Source of the DNA: an uncultured Lysobacter sp.
Lineage (GTDB): Bacteria; Pseudomonadota; Gammaproteobacteria; Xanthomonadales; Xanthomonadaceae
Length of the DNA: 62,920 nt
Reading direction: 5' to 3'
NCBI GenBank assembly: GCA_946480055.1
Contig: CAMLID010000015.1
Span: forward strand, 1-62,920
Below, one piece after another: positions 16,047 through 24,397 of the stretch. Every line of letters begins with the position of its first letter. The first letter of the stretch is position 1. The notes beneath the pieces were generated by a model. That model made no database searches. It was not told the DNA's origin and saw nothing but the letters and a program-made list of their open reading frames with translations. The position numbers and the translations under genes were made by a program.

Positions 16047-17066
16047 ATGAGTCAACGCATAGTGTGTTTCGGGGAGCTGCTGCTGCGCTTGGGGGCCCCC
16101 GGCCATGAGCGCCTGCTGCAATCGCCGGCGCTGCAGGTCCACGTCGGCGGCGCGGAAGCCAACGTCGCCGTGGCCCTGGCCCGCTACGGCCACGAGGCGG
16201 CCGTGGTCGGCCGGGTCGCCGATAATGCCCTGGGCGCGGCGGCCGTGGCCGAACTGCGCCGGCATGGGGTCGATACCCGCGCCGTGCAGCCCGCGCCGGG
16301 TCGCATGGGCCTGTACTTCCTGGAAACGGGCGCCGGCCATCGGCCCAGCAGCGTGCTCTACGACCGCGCCGATTCGGCCTTCGCGCGCGCAGGCGCCGAC
16401 GCCTACGACTGGCCGGCCCTGCTGGAGGGCGCGGCCTGGCTGCATCTGTCGGGCGTGACCCCGGCCTTGGGCCCGGTCGCGGCGCAGGCCGCGATCGCCG
16501 CCGCCCAGGCCGCGCGCCGCGCCGGCGTGCGGGTGAGCTTCGACGGCAACTTCCGCAGCAAGCTCTGGCAGGCCTGGAGCGGCGACGCCGCGGCGATCCT
16601 GCGCGAGCTGATGGCGCAGGCCGAACTGATCTTCGCCGATCATCGCGATTTCGCGGTCGTGCTCGGCTTCGAAACCGATGCCGCGAGCGCCGAGCAGCGC
16701 TTCGCCGACGCCGCGCGGGCCGCGTTCGCCGCATTCCCGCAGTTGCAGCGCGTGGCCAGCACGGTGCGCGTGCAGCACAGCGTCGACCGCCAGTCTTTGT
16801 CGGCGCTGTCGCTGCATCGCGACGGCGGCGCCGCGCAGACGCCGGTGTGCGAACTGAGCGCTATCGTCGACCGTATCGGCACCGGTGACGCGTTCGCCGC
16901 CGGCGTGCTGCACGGCCTGATTTCGGGCATGGACGACGCGCGCAGCCTGCAGTTCGGTTGGGGAGCGGCCTGTCTCAAGCACGCAGTGCCCGGCGATTTC
17001 GCACTGCTGGACGCCGAGGAAGTCGCCGCCTTCGTCGCCCAGGACGGATATCACGTCAGGCGTTGA
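16047..17066 (+). CDS. kdgK: 2-keto-3-deoxygluconate kinase (PfkB family)
   Basis: 339 residues starting at the ATG preceded by GAGAGGGTGG; the protein begins MSQRIVCFGELLLRL, the standard KdgK opening. PfkB features: VHVGGAEANVAVALARYG, DGNFRSKLW, and the C-terminal signature IGTGDAFAAGVLHGL with the catalytic Asp near residue 280. It phosphorylates KDG made by KduD to KDPG, which an aldolase (not in this window) splits to pyruvate and glyceraldehyde-3-phosphate. Divergent from the pectin receptor and convergent with the next gene. Confidence 0.92.
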   Translation: MSQRIVCFGELLLRLGAPGHERLLQSPALQVHVGGAEANVAVALARYGHEAAVVGRVADNALGAAAVAELRRHGVDTRAVQPAPGRMGLYFLETGAGHRPSSVLYDRADSAFARAGADAYDWPALLEGAAWLHLSGVTPALGPVAAQAAIAAAQAARRAGVRVSFDGNFRSKLWQAWSGDAAAILRELMAQAELIFADHRDFAVVLGFETDAASAEQRFADAARAAFAAFPQLQRVASTVRVQHSVDRQSLSALSLHRDGGAAQTPVCELSAIVDRIGTGDAFAAGVLHGLISGMDDARSLQFGWGAACLKHAVPGDFALLDAEEVAAFVAQDGYHVRR

Positions 17067-17078
17067 GGCAACGCGCGC

Positions 17079-17855
17079 TCAGAGCAGCGCGTGATCCGGG
17101 ACTTCGAGTTCCAGCGACAGCGCCAGATGATCGGACTGCGCGGCCGGCACGGCGCGCGCGGAGGTGCAGCTCAGGCCGTCGCCGATCAGGATGTGGTCGA
17201 TCGCCCGTTGCGGGCGCCAGCTCGGGAAGGTCGGCAACGCAGACTGCGGCGGCTGCAGGCGGGTGCGCTGGAACAGGGTGCGCATTTCCGGCTGATCGAC
17301 CGAACAGTTGAAGTCGCCCATCAGCACCGCGTGCGGGTGGTCGTGCAGCAGTTCGGCGATGAAGGCCAGTTGCGAGGCGCGCGAGGCCGCGCCCAGCGAC
17401 AGATGCGCGACCGCGACGGTCAGAGCGTCGTCGCCGTCGCCGAAATGCGCCATCAGCACGCCGCGGCCTTTGACCCGGCCGGGCAGCGGATGGTCGATGA
17501 CCTCGCGCGGTTCGAGCTTGCTCAGCAGGCCGTTGGCGCTGGAGGCGACGCTGCCGACGCGGCGGTTGGGCTGGTGGCTCCAGTAGTCGAAGCCGGCGCG
17601 CTGGGCCAGGTAGTGGGTCTGGTTGGTGAAGCCCGAACGCAGGCTGCCCGGGTCGCTTTCGTTGAGGCCTACGATGTCGTGCTCGCCGGCCAACTGGGCG
17701 ATGGTGTCGAGGCTGCCGCGCTTGTTGCCGGCGGGCAGCACGTGCGACCAGCTGCGGGTCGCGTAGTCGCTGTAGCGGCGCGTGCTGGACCCGGCCTGGA
17801 TGTTGGCGCTGAGCAGACGCAGTCGTCTGCGCGTATCCATGCCGGCCGGGTCCAT
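17079..17855 (-). CDS. Endonuclease/exonuclease/phosphatase-family protein
   Basis: 258 residues (alternative start Met6 at 17840) with no signal peptide. The EEP fold is shown by LLSANIQAG at the N-terminus, IVGLNESDPGSLRSG, VAVAHLSLG, VLMGDFNCS and the closing AIDHILIG ... QSDHLALS with the catalytic His. Substrates of this family range from DNA to phospholipids and cannot be told from sequence. Located just after the three DsbA genes (8 bp from the nearest), it is probably in their transcript, as in related xanthomonads. Its own regulation is not visible. Confidence 0.85.
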   Translation of the reverse strand: MDPAGMDTRRRLRLLSANIQAGSSTRRYSDYATRSWSHVLPAGNKRGSLDTIAQLAGEHDIVGLNESDPGSLRSGFTNQTHYLAQRAGFDYWSHQPNRRVGSVASSANGLLSKLEPREVIDHPLPGRVKGRGVLMAHFGDGDDALTVAVAHLSLGAASRASQLAFIAELLHDHPHAVLMGDFNCSVDQPEMRTLFQRTRLQPPQSALPTFPSWRPQRAIDHILIGDGLSCTSARAVPAAQSDHLALSLELEVPDHALL

Positions 17856-17862
17856 ACGACGA

Positions 17863-18723
17863 TTACTGCGCGGCGGCTGCGGCCGGGCCGGTAGCCGGAG
17901 CGCTGCCCTCGGCGGCCGGAGCGGCGCCGCCGGCGCGCGCGGCGCGTTCCTGCGCGACCAGGTGGTCGGTGATGCGCAGCATGTCTTCGAAGTTCTTGCC
18001 GATCACGCGGTACTTGCCGTCGACCACGATGTTGGGCGTGGACTCGACGCCGCTGCGGGTCAGGAAGGCCTCGGCGCGCTTGAGCTTGGCGTCGATCGCG
18101 AAGCTGGCGTAGGTGCTTTCGAACTGCTGCTTGTTGGCGCCGAACTTGGCGTAGAACTCGGCGAAGTCGACCGGCTTGACGCCGTTGACCGGCAGGCTGC
18201 GCTCCAGATGCACGGCGCGGAACATCGCGTCGTGGGTGCGGCCGATCAGGCCCATCGATTCGGCGGTGTAGAAGGCCTTGGCGTAGGGCACCCAATAGCC
18301 GCCGAACGGCGCGGCGACCGGGACGAAGTTGACGTCGGCGGTCTGCTTGGCGCGCCAGGAATTGACCAGCGGTTCGAACTCGGCGCAGTGCGGGCAGGTG
18401 TAACCGAACACTTCGACCACTTCGATCTTGCCGGTGCCCGGCGCGTACGGCGTGCCGCCCGGGATCTCGACGTAGTCGGTGCCGGCGACCGGGGCCGGGC
18501 CGGTCGGCGCGGTGGCGACGGCGGCGGGCGAGATCACATCCTCCGGCGCGGCTTCCTGGGTCGGCGTCGGCACCGCGTTGGCGGGCGCGGCTTCGGCGCT
18601 CGGCGCGGCGGCGGTTTCGGCGGCGGGAGCGGCGGCTTCCTGCTGCTGGGTGCAGGCGGCCAGCGCGAACAGGGCGGCGAACAGGATGGGGTAGCGGTGC
18701 GGCTGGGCCAGGCGCAGGGTCAT
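17863..18723 (-). CDS. DsbA-like thiol:disulfide oxidoreductase, lipoprotein
   Basis: 286 residues from the ATG at 18723 with GGAG nine bases upstream. A lipoprotein signal ends LAAC (Cys24), followed by about 60 residues rich in Ala, Pro and Glu, then a DsbA fold. The active site is C110-P-H-C113, the classic DsbA pair, and the cis-proline loop reads GVESTPNIVV. It should oxidise cysteines of exported proteins while anchored to a membrane. First of three tandem paralogues counted from the left; the 147-bp gap to the next has no terminator. Confidence 0.9.
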   Translation of the reverse strand: MTLRLAQPHRYPILFAALFALAACTQQQEAAAPAAETAAAPSAEAAPANAVPTPTQEAAPEDVISPAAVATAPTGPAPVAGTDYVEIPGGTPYAPGTGKIEVVEVFGYTCPHCAEFEPLVNSWRAKQTADVNFVPVAAPFGGYWVPYAKAFYTAESMGLIGRTHDAMFRAVHLERSLPVNGVKPVDFAEFYAKFGANKQQFESTYASFAIDAKLKRAEAFLTRSGVESTPNIVVDGKYRVIGKNFEDMLRITDHLVAQERAARAGGAAPAAEGSAPATGPAAAAAQ

Positions 18724-18870
18724 GGATCGAATCTCCACAAAACGGTCGGATCGGATTGGCGGCGCGCAGACGGCAGGGCCGTCGCGACGCCGGGGAATGC
18801 GTCGACCGTCAGGATAACGGCCGACGCGCTGAACACTGAGTGTAGGCGCGACCGGGGCGGTCGCGACGGC

Positions 18871-19551
18871 TCAACGCGACTTGCTGGCCGCGCGCTCGCG
18901 CGCGATCAACTGGTCGACGATGCGCAGGCTCTCTTCGAAGCTGCTGCCGGCGACCCGGTACTTGCCGTTGACCACGAACATCGGCGTGGCGTCGACGCCG
19001 CTGCGGGTGATGAAGTCGCGCGCGCGGTCGAGCTGGTCCTCGATGCTCTTGCTCTCCATGGTCGCGGCGAACTTCTCGGCGTCGGCGCCGTAGCGTGCGT
19101 AGAAGTTGGCGATTTCCTGCGGCGAGGCGTTGTTGATCGGCAGGCTGCGTTCGTCGTGCAGGGCCTTGAACACCGCATCGTGGGTCTTGGCGGTCAGGCC
19201 CATGGCCTGGGCGGTGTAGTAGGCCTTGGCGTAGGGCTGCCAATAGCCGCCGAACGGCGCCGCCACCGCCACGAAGTTCACGTCCTTGGGCTGCTTGGCC
19301 TTCCAGGCGGCGATCAGCGGCTGGGCGTGGGCGCAGTGCGGGCAGGTGTAGCCGAACACTTCGACCACCTCGATCTTGCCGCGCACCGGCGCGTAGGGAC
19401 GGCCGTCGTCGATCACGACGTAGTCGCGGCCCGCTTCCAGTGCCGGGGCGGCGGTCTTGCCGGCGGCCGACGCAGCCAGCGGCAGCAGCGCGCTCAAGGC
19501 CAGGGCGGCGAGGGTCGGGAGCAGGCGGAACGGGTTCGGACGTGGGGTCAT
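18871..19551 (-). CDS. dsbA: DsbA-like periplasmic thiol:disulfide oxidoreductase
   Basis: 226 residues from the ATG at 19551. A normal Sec signal peptide (cleavage near ASA-A, residue 30) replaces the lipobox and linker of its neighbours. Active site C70-P-H-C73, cis-Pro loop GVDATPMFVV. Its length and soluble periplasmic form match canonical DsbA, so it is the best candidate for the housekeeping enzyme. It lies between two lipoprotein paralogues; the terminator at 19614-19651 separates it from the third. Confidence 0.9.
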   Translation of the reverse strand: MTPRPNPFRLLPTLAALALSALLPLAASAAGKTAAPALEAGRDYVVIDDGRPYAPVRGKIEVVEVFGYTCPHCAHAQPLIAAWKAKQPKDVNFVAVAAPFGGYWQPYAKAYYTAQAMGLTAKTHDAVFKALHDERSLPINNASPQEIANFYARYGADAEKFAATMESKSIEDQLDRARDFITRSGVDATPMFVVNGKYRVAGSSFEESLRIVDQLIARERAASKSR

Positions 19552-19613
19552 CGCAGGGTCTCGCGGCGATCGGATCGGGGGCGGTGAGGACCGCGTTGGG
19601 GTGGCGTCCGGAC

Positions 19614-19651
19614 AAAAAAAGACGCCGGCGTTAAGCATAACGGCCGGCGTC
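19614..19651 (-). terminator. Rho-independent terminator after the third DsbA gene
   Basis: On the minus strand the stem GACGCCGG/CCGGCGTC, extended inside by CGTTA/TAACG, is followed by seven T residues. It lies 58 bp downstream of the stop codon at 19709, so the third DsbA gene forms its own transcription unit. Confidence 0.9.
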
Positions 19652-19708
19652 TCGAACCAGGAGTATTGGATGTGACCGGCGTCGCGAGCGGAAGTTCCGT
19701 GGCCAGTC

Positions 19709-20548
19709 TTAGCGCGCAGCTGCGGCGGCCGGCACGCGCGCGGCACGCTCCTGTGCGACCAAAACGTCGGTAATACGCAGCATGTCCTCGAAACTGGTGC
19801 CGATCACCCGGTATTTTCCGTTAACGATCAGGGTCGGGGTCTGCTCGACGCCGCTGCGCATCATGAACTGCTTGCCGCGATTGACCCGGGTCACGGTGGC
19901 GAAGCTGTTCATGGTGGCCACGAACTGCTGCGGGTCGGCGCCGTAACGGCCGTAGAAGCGGCCGATCGCGGCGTCGTCGGGCTTGTCGCCTTCGCCGGGC
20001 ATGCTCTGTTCGAGGTGGATGGCGCGGATCAGGGCGTCGTGGCTGCGCGCGACCAGGCCCATCGAGTCGGACACGTAATAGGCGCGGGCGTAGGGCTCCC
20101 ACTCCGGGCCGAACGGCGCCGGCACATAAGTGAAATGCACGTCCGCGGCCTGCTTGGCCTTCCAGGCGTTGACCAGGGGCTGGAACTGGGCGCAGGCCGG
20201 GCAGACGTAGCCGAACACCTCGACCACCTCGATCTTGCCGGGCACCGGCGCGAACGGCTGGCCGCCGTCGATGGCCGCGTAGTCCTTGCCGGCGACTAGG
20301 CCCTGGGGCGCAGCGGACGGTGGCGCGGTAGCTGCGGGGGCCGCGGCCGGTGTCGCCGCGGCGGGTTCGGCGCCTGCTGCGACCGCGGGCTCGCCTTCGA
20401 TGGCGGGTTCGGCGCCGACCGGGGCGCTGGCGGTGGGTGTGGCGGAATCGGCGGAATTGGGCGCGGCGCTGTCGGCGGGTGCGGACGGCTTACAGGCGCT
20501 CAGCGCCAACAATGCGATCAGCAGCGGAACGAGACGGGTCGGGGACAT
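19709..20548 (-). CDS. DsbA-like thiol:disulfide oxidoreductase, lipoprotein with CPAC active site
   Basis: 279 residues from the ATG at 20548. Lipoprotein signal LLALSAC (Cys19), a 65-residue Ala/Pro/Glu-rich linker, then a DsbA fold with active site C116-P-A-C119 and cis-Pro loop GVEQTPTLIV. Replacing the usual CPHC His by Ala should make the disulfide less oxidising, so it may differ in partner or redox role from the two CPHC paralogues downstream. Bounded by terminators on both sides, hence independently transcribed. Confidence 0.9.
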   Translation of the reverse strand: MSPTRLVPLLIALLALSACKPSAPADSAAPNSADSATPTASAPVGAEPAIEGEPAVAAGAEPAAATPAAAPAATAPPSAAPQGLVAGKDYAAIDGGQPFAPVPGKIEVVEVFGYVCPACAQFQPLVNAWKAKQAADVHFTYVPAPFGPEWEPYARAYYVSDSMGLVARSHDALIRAIHLEQSMPGEGDKPDDAAIGRFYGRYGADPQQFVATMNSFATVTRVNRGKQFMMRSGVEQTPTLIVNGKYRVIGTSFEDMLRITDVLVAQERAARVPAAAAAR

Positions 20549-20636
20549 GGTCGGCTCGGATCGTGGCCGGCCCGGGCGGGCCGTTTCGGCGCCCACGATA
20601 GAAGAAATCGCGGACGAAGGATCGCCGCGCCCGCGC

Positions 20637-20670
20637 AAACAAAAACGCCGGCCACGGGGCCGGCGTTTCG
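20637..20670 (-). terminator. Rho-independent terminator after the cytochrome c4 gene
   Basis: The stem AAACGCCGGCC/GGCCGGCGTTT with a short ACGG loop runs on the minus strand into TTTTTGTTT, 38 bp after the cytochrome stop codon. The A-tract on the other side of the stem makes it partly bidirectional. Confidence 0.9.
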
Positions 20671-20706
20671 TAACGGTTGCGCGGAACGGGCCGCGCGCCG
20701 CGGGTC

Positions 20707-21579
20707 TCAGGCGCCGGTGGTCGGCTTGGCCGGAGCGGCGTCCTTGGCCGGCGCCGCCGGAGCGGGCGCGGCCGGAGCCGGTGCCGCGGCGGGCGCAGCG
20801 ACGGCCGGGGCCGGCGCATCGGCGGCGGCGAAGTCGTCGGCGCGCTCGTGCAGACCCTGCAGGTAGCTGGACAGCGAGCCGATTTCCTCGTCGGTGAGGT
20901 TCTTGGCCACGGCCGCCATCACGTTGAACAGGTGCGGATCGCGCTGGGTGGTGGTGCCGGCGCGGTATTCCTCGAGGCGACGCTGGGCATAGGCGGCCTG
21001 CTGGCCGGCCACGTGCGGGTAGGCCGGACCGGGGTTGCCGGCGCCGCCGGGACCGTGGCAGGCCATGCACGCCGGAATACCGCGCGCCTTGTCGCCGGCC
21101 ATGAACAGCTGCTGGCCGACTTCGAAGAACTTCTTGTCCTTGTTGGGGCCCGACGCGATCACGGTGTCGTCGGCCACGCCGGCGCCGGACTTCTGGGTCG
21201 CGAAGTAGGCGCCCAGGTCGCGGGCGTCCTGCGCGGTCAGCGCATCGGCGTAGGGCTTCATCGCCGCGGCCATGCCGGTGTTGCGCTCGCCGCTCTTGAA
21301 CAGGGCGATCTGGTGGGCGATGTAGCGCTCGCTCTGGCCGGCCAGGCGCGGGTACTGCGGATCGGTCGGATTGCCGTCCAGGCCATGGCAGGCGGCGCAG
21401 GTGCCGGCCTTGGTGGCGCCCGCCTTGACGTCGCCCCAGCTGGCCGGCTTCTCGACCAGCGGCGCGGCCTGGACCGGCTCCTTGTCGGGGATCGGCGTGA
21501 TCGTGGGCTGGGCGTAGGCGACGGCGACGGCCGCCAGAACGGTCAGACCGACGATGCCTAGGACGCGGGCTTGGCTCAT
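20707..21579 (-). CDS. Dihaem cytochrome c4 with Ala/Pro-rich tail
   Basis: 290 residues; signal peptide 1-23 (AYAQ). Two c-type haem sites, C61AACH65 and C171MACH175, lie in two similar domains, with candidate axial methionines in NTGMAAAMKPYA and LFNVMAAVAK. This is the c4 layout: a periplasmic electron carrier between the bc1 complex and terminal oxidases. The last 45 or so residues are almost only Ala, Pro and Lys, a tail absent from typical c4, possibly a flexible tether. Divergent from engB; own terminator at 20637-20670. Confidence 0.92.
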   Translation of the reverse strand: MSQARVLGIVGLTVLAAVAVAYAQPTITPIPDKEPVQAAPLVEKPASWGDVKAGATKAGTCAACHGLDGNPTDPQYPRLAGQSERYIAHQIALFKSGERNTGMAAAMKPYADALTAQDARDLGAYFATQKSGAGVADDTVIASGPNKDKKFFEVGQQLFMAGDKARGIPACMACHGPGGAGNPGPAYPHVAGQQAAYAQRRLEEYRAGTTTQRDPHLFNVMAAVAKNLTDEEIGSLSSYLQGLHERADDFAAADAPAPAVAAPAAAPAPAAPAPAAPAKDAAPAKPTTGA

Positions 21580-21766
21580 GTAGCTGGGCTCCGAAACACT
21601 GGGATGGCGGGCCGCGATGCGGTCGCCGGAACCTCGGAATTATCGTCGCGGGGGCAGGGCGGGTCAACGCGAATTGCTGTCCGCAGGCCGCGCGGCCTCG
21701 GTTTTTGGGCCTGCAACGCGCTCCGCGGCGGGCGTTTCGCACCGTCGCCGTGCGATCCTAGCGCCC

Positions 21767-22372
21767 ATGGCCAATCCTCTCGCCCGTGCCCGCTACCTGT
21801 TGGCGGCGCACACGCCCAAGCAACTCCCGCCCGACGGCGGCTTCGAAGTCGCCTTCGCCGGCCGCTCCAACGCCGGCAAGTCCAGCGCCCTCAACGCCAT
21901 GTGCCAGCAGAACGCGCTGGCGCGGGTGTCCAAGACGCCCGGCCGCACGCAGCAGTTGGTCTTCTTCGACATTCCGCCCAGCACCGACCGCTACCTGGTC
22001 GACCTGCCCGGCTACGGCTACGCCAAGGTCCCGCAGGACCTGCAGGCGCACTGGCAGGCCTTCATCGATCAGTATTTCCAGACCCGGCAGGCACTGCGCG
22101 GCCTGGTCGTGGTCATGGACATCCGCCATCCGCTCAAGGACTACGACCGCCAGATGCTCGGCTACGCGGTCTCGCGCGGCCTGCCCGCGCACGCCTTGCT
22201 GACCAAGGCCGACAAGTTCGGCCGCGGCCAGCAGTCGCAGGCCTTGCTGGCGGTACGCAAGGACCTGTTCGCGGCCTACGGCAATTCGGTCAGCGTGCAG
22301 ACCTTCTCCGGCGAGTCCAAGCAGGGCGTCGACGAGGCGCGCGCGGTGGTCGGTGGCTGGCTGGAGCTGTAG
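21767..22372 (+). CDS. engB: Ribosome biogenesis GTP-binding protein EngB (YihA/YsxC)
   Basis: 201 residues, the normal EngB size, from the ATG at 21767. G1 loop GRSNAGKSS at 32-40, G2 Thr in TPGRTQQ, G3 DLPGYGYA at 79-86, G4 TKAD at 146-149. An essential cytoplasmic GTPase for 50S subunit assembly. Monocistronic, divergent from the cytochrome c4 gene and convergent with the alpha-glucosidase gene. No clear Shine-Dalgarno is seen. Confidence 0.96.
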   Translation: MANPLARARYLLAAHTPKQLPPDGGFEVAFAGRSNAGKSSALNAMCQQNALARVSKTPGRTQQLVFFDIPPSTDRYLVDLPGYGYAKVPQDLQAHWQAFIDQYFQTRQALRGLVVVMDIRHPLKDYDRQMLGYAVSRGLPAHALLTKADKFGRGQQSQALLAVRKDLFAAYGNSVSVQTFSGESKQGVDEARAVVGGWLEL

Positions 22373-22424
22373 TCGCCTAGCTCGATCGCGCTGGCTGGAC
22401 CTGTCTAACTAGCGCACGCCGCGC

Positions 22425-24104
<1,680 letters not shown>

Positions 24105-24185
24105 CTCGAGTAGATGCGGGCGGCGCGCCTGCGTCGCCGCGGAGTGCTGGCGAGCTTACCGGTCGGCGCTGCGCCTGCGCGAAGC

Positions 24186-24199
24186 TGCATACGTATTCA
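24186..24199. promoter_or_regulatory. LacI-family operator, alpha-glucosidase side
   Basis: TGCATACGTATTCA, a near-perfect palindrome with a central CpG, is the exact reverse complement of the site at 24259-24272. The ACG-centred TACGTA core is typical of maltose-type LacI regulators in gammaproteobacteria. The regulator encoded at 30491-31522 is the likely ligand. Confidence 0.75.
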
Positions 24200-24258
24200 C
24201 TGCGATGCTGCATTGCAGCGTTGCGCATGAATGCGACATCGATGCGCATGCAAGGCCA

Positions 24259-24272
24259 TGAATACGTATGCA
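24259..24272. promoter_or_regulatory. LacI-family operator, receptor side
   Basis: TGAATACGTATGCA, the reverse complement of the first site, with centres 73 bp apart (seven helical turns). The 293-bp region 24105-24397 holds these two sites and no gene; a looped repressor could close both divergent promoters together. Confidence 0.75.
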
Positions 24273-24397
24273 AGGTGCGCTGCAAGGCGATCGGCCTGCC
24301 TAAGATTGGCCGCACCGCCGGAGCGACGCGACCGGCGAACGAAGCGGCGCGGCGCCATCGGCGCAGCCGCACACGAAACAAGCTTCTGGGAGGGGGC

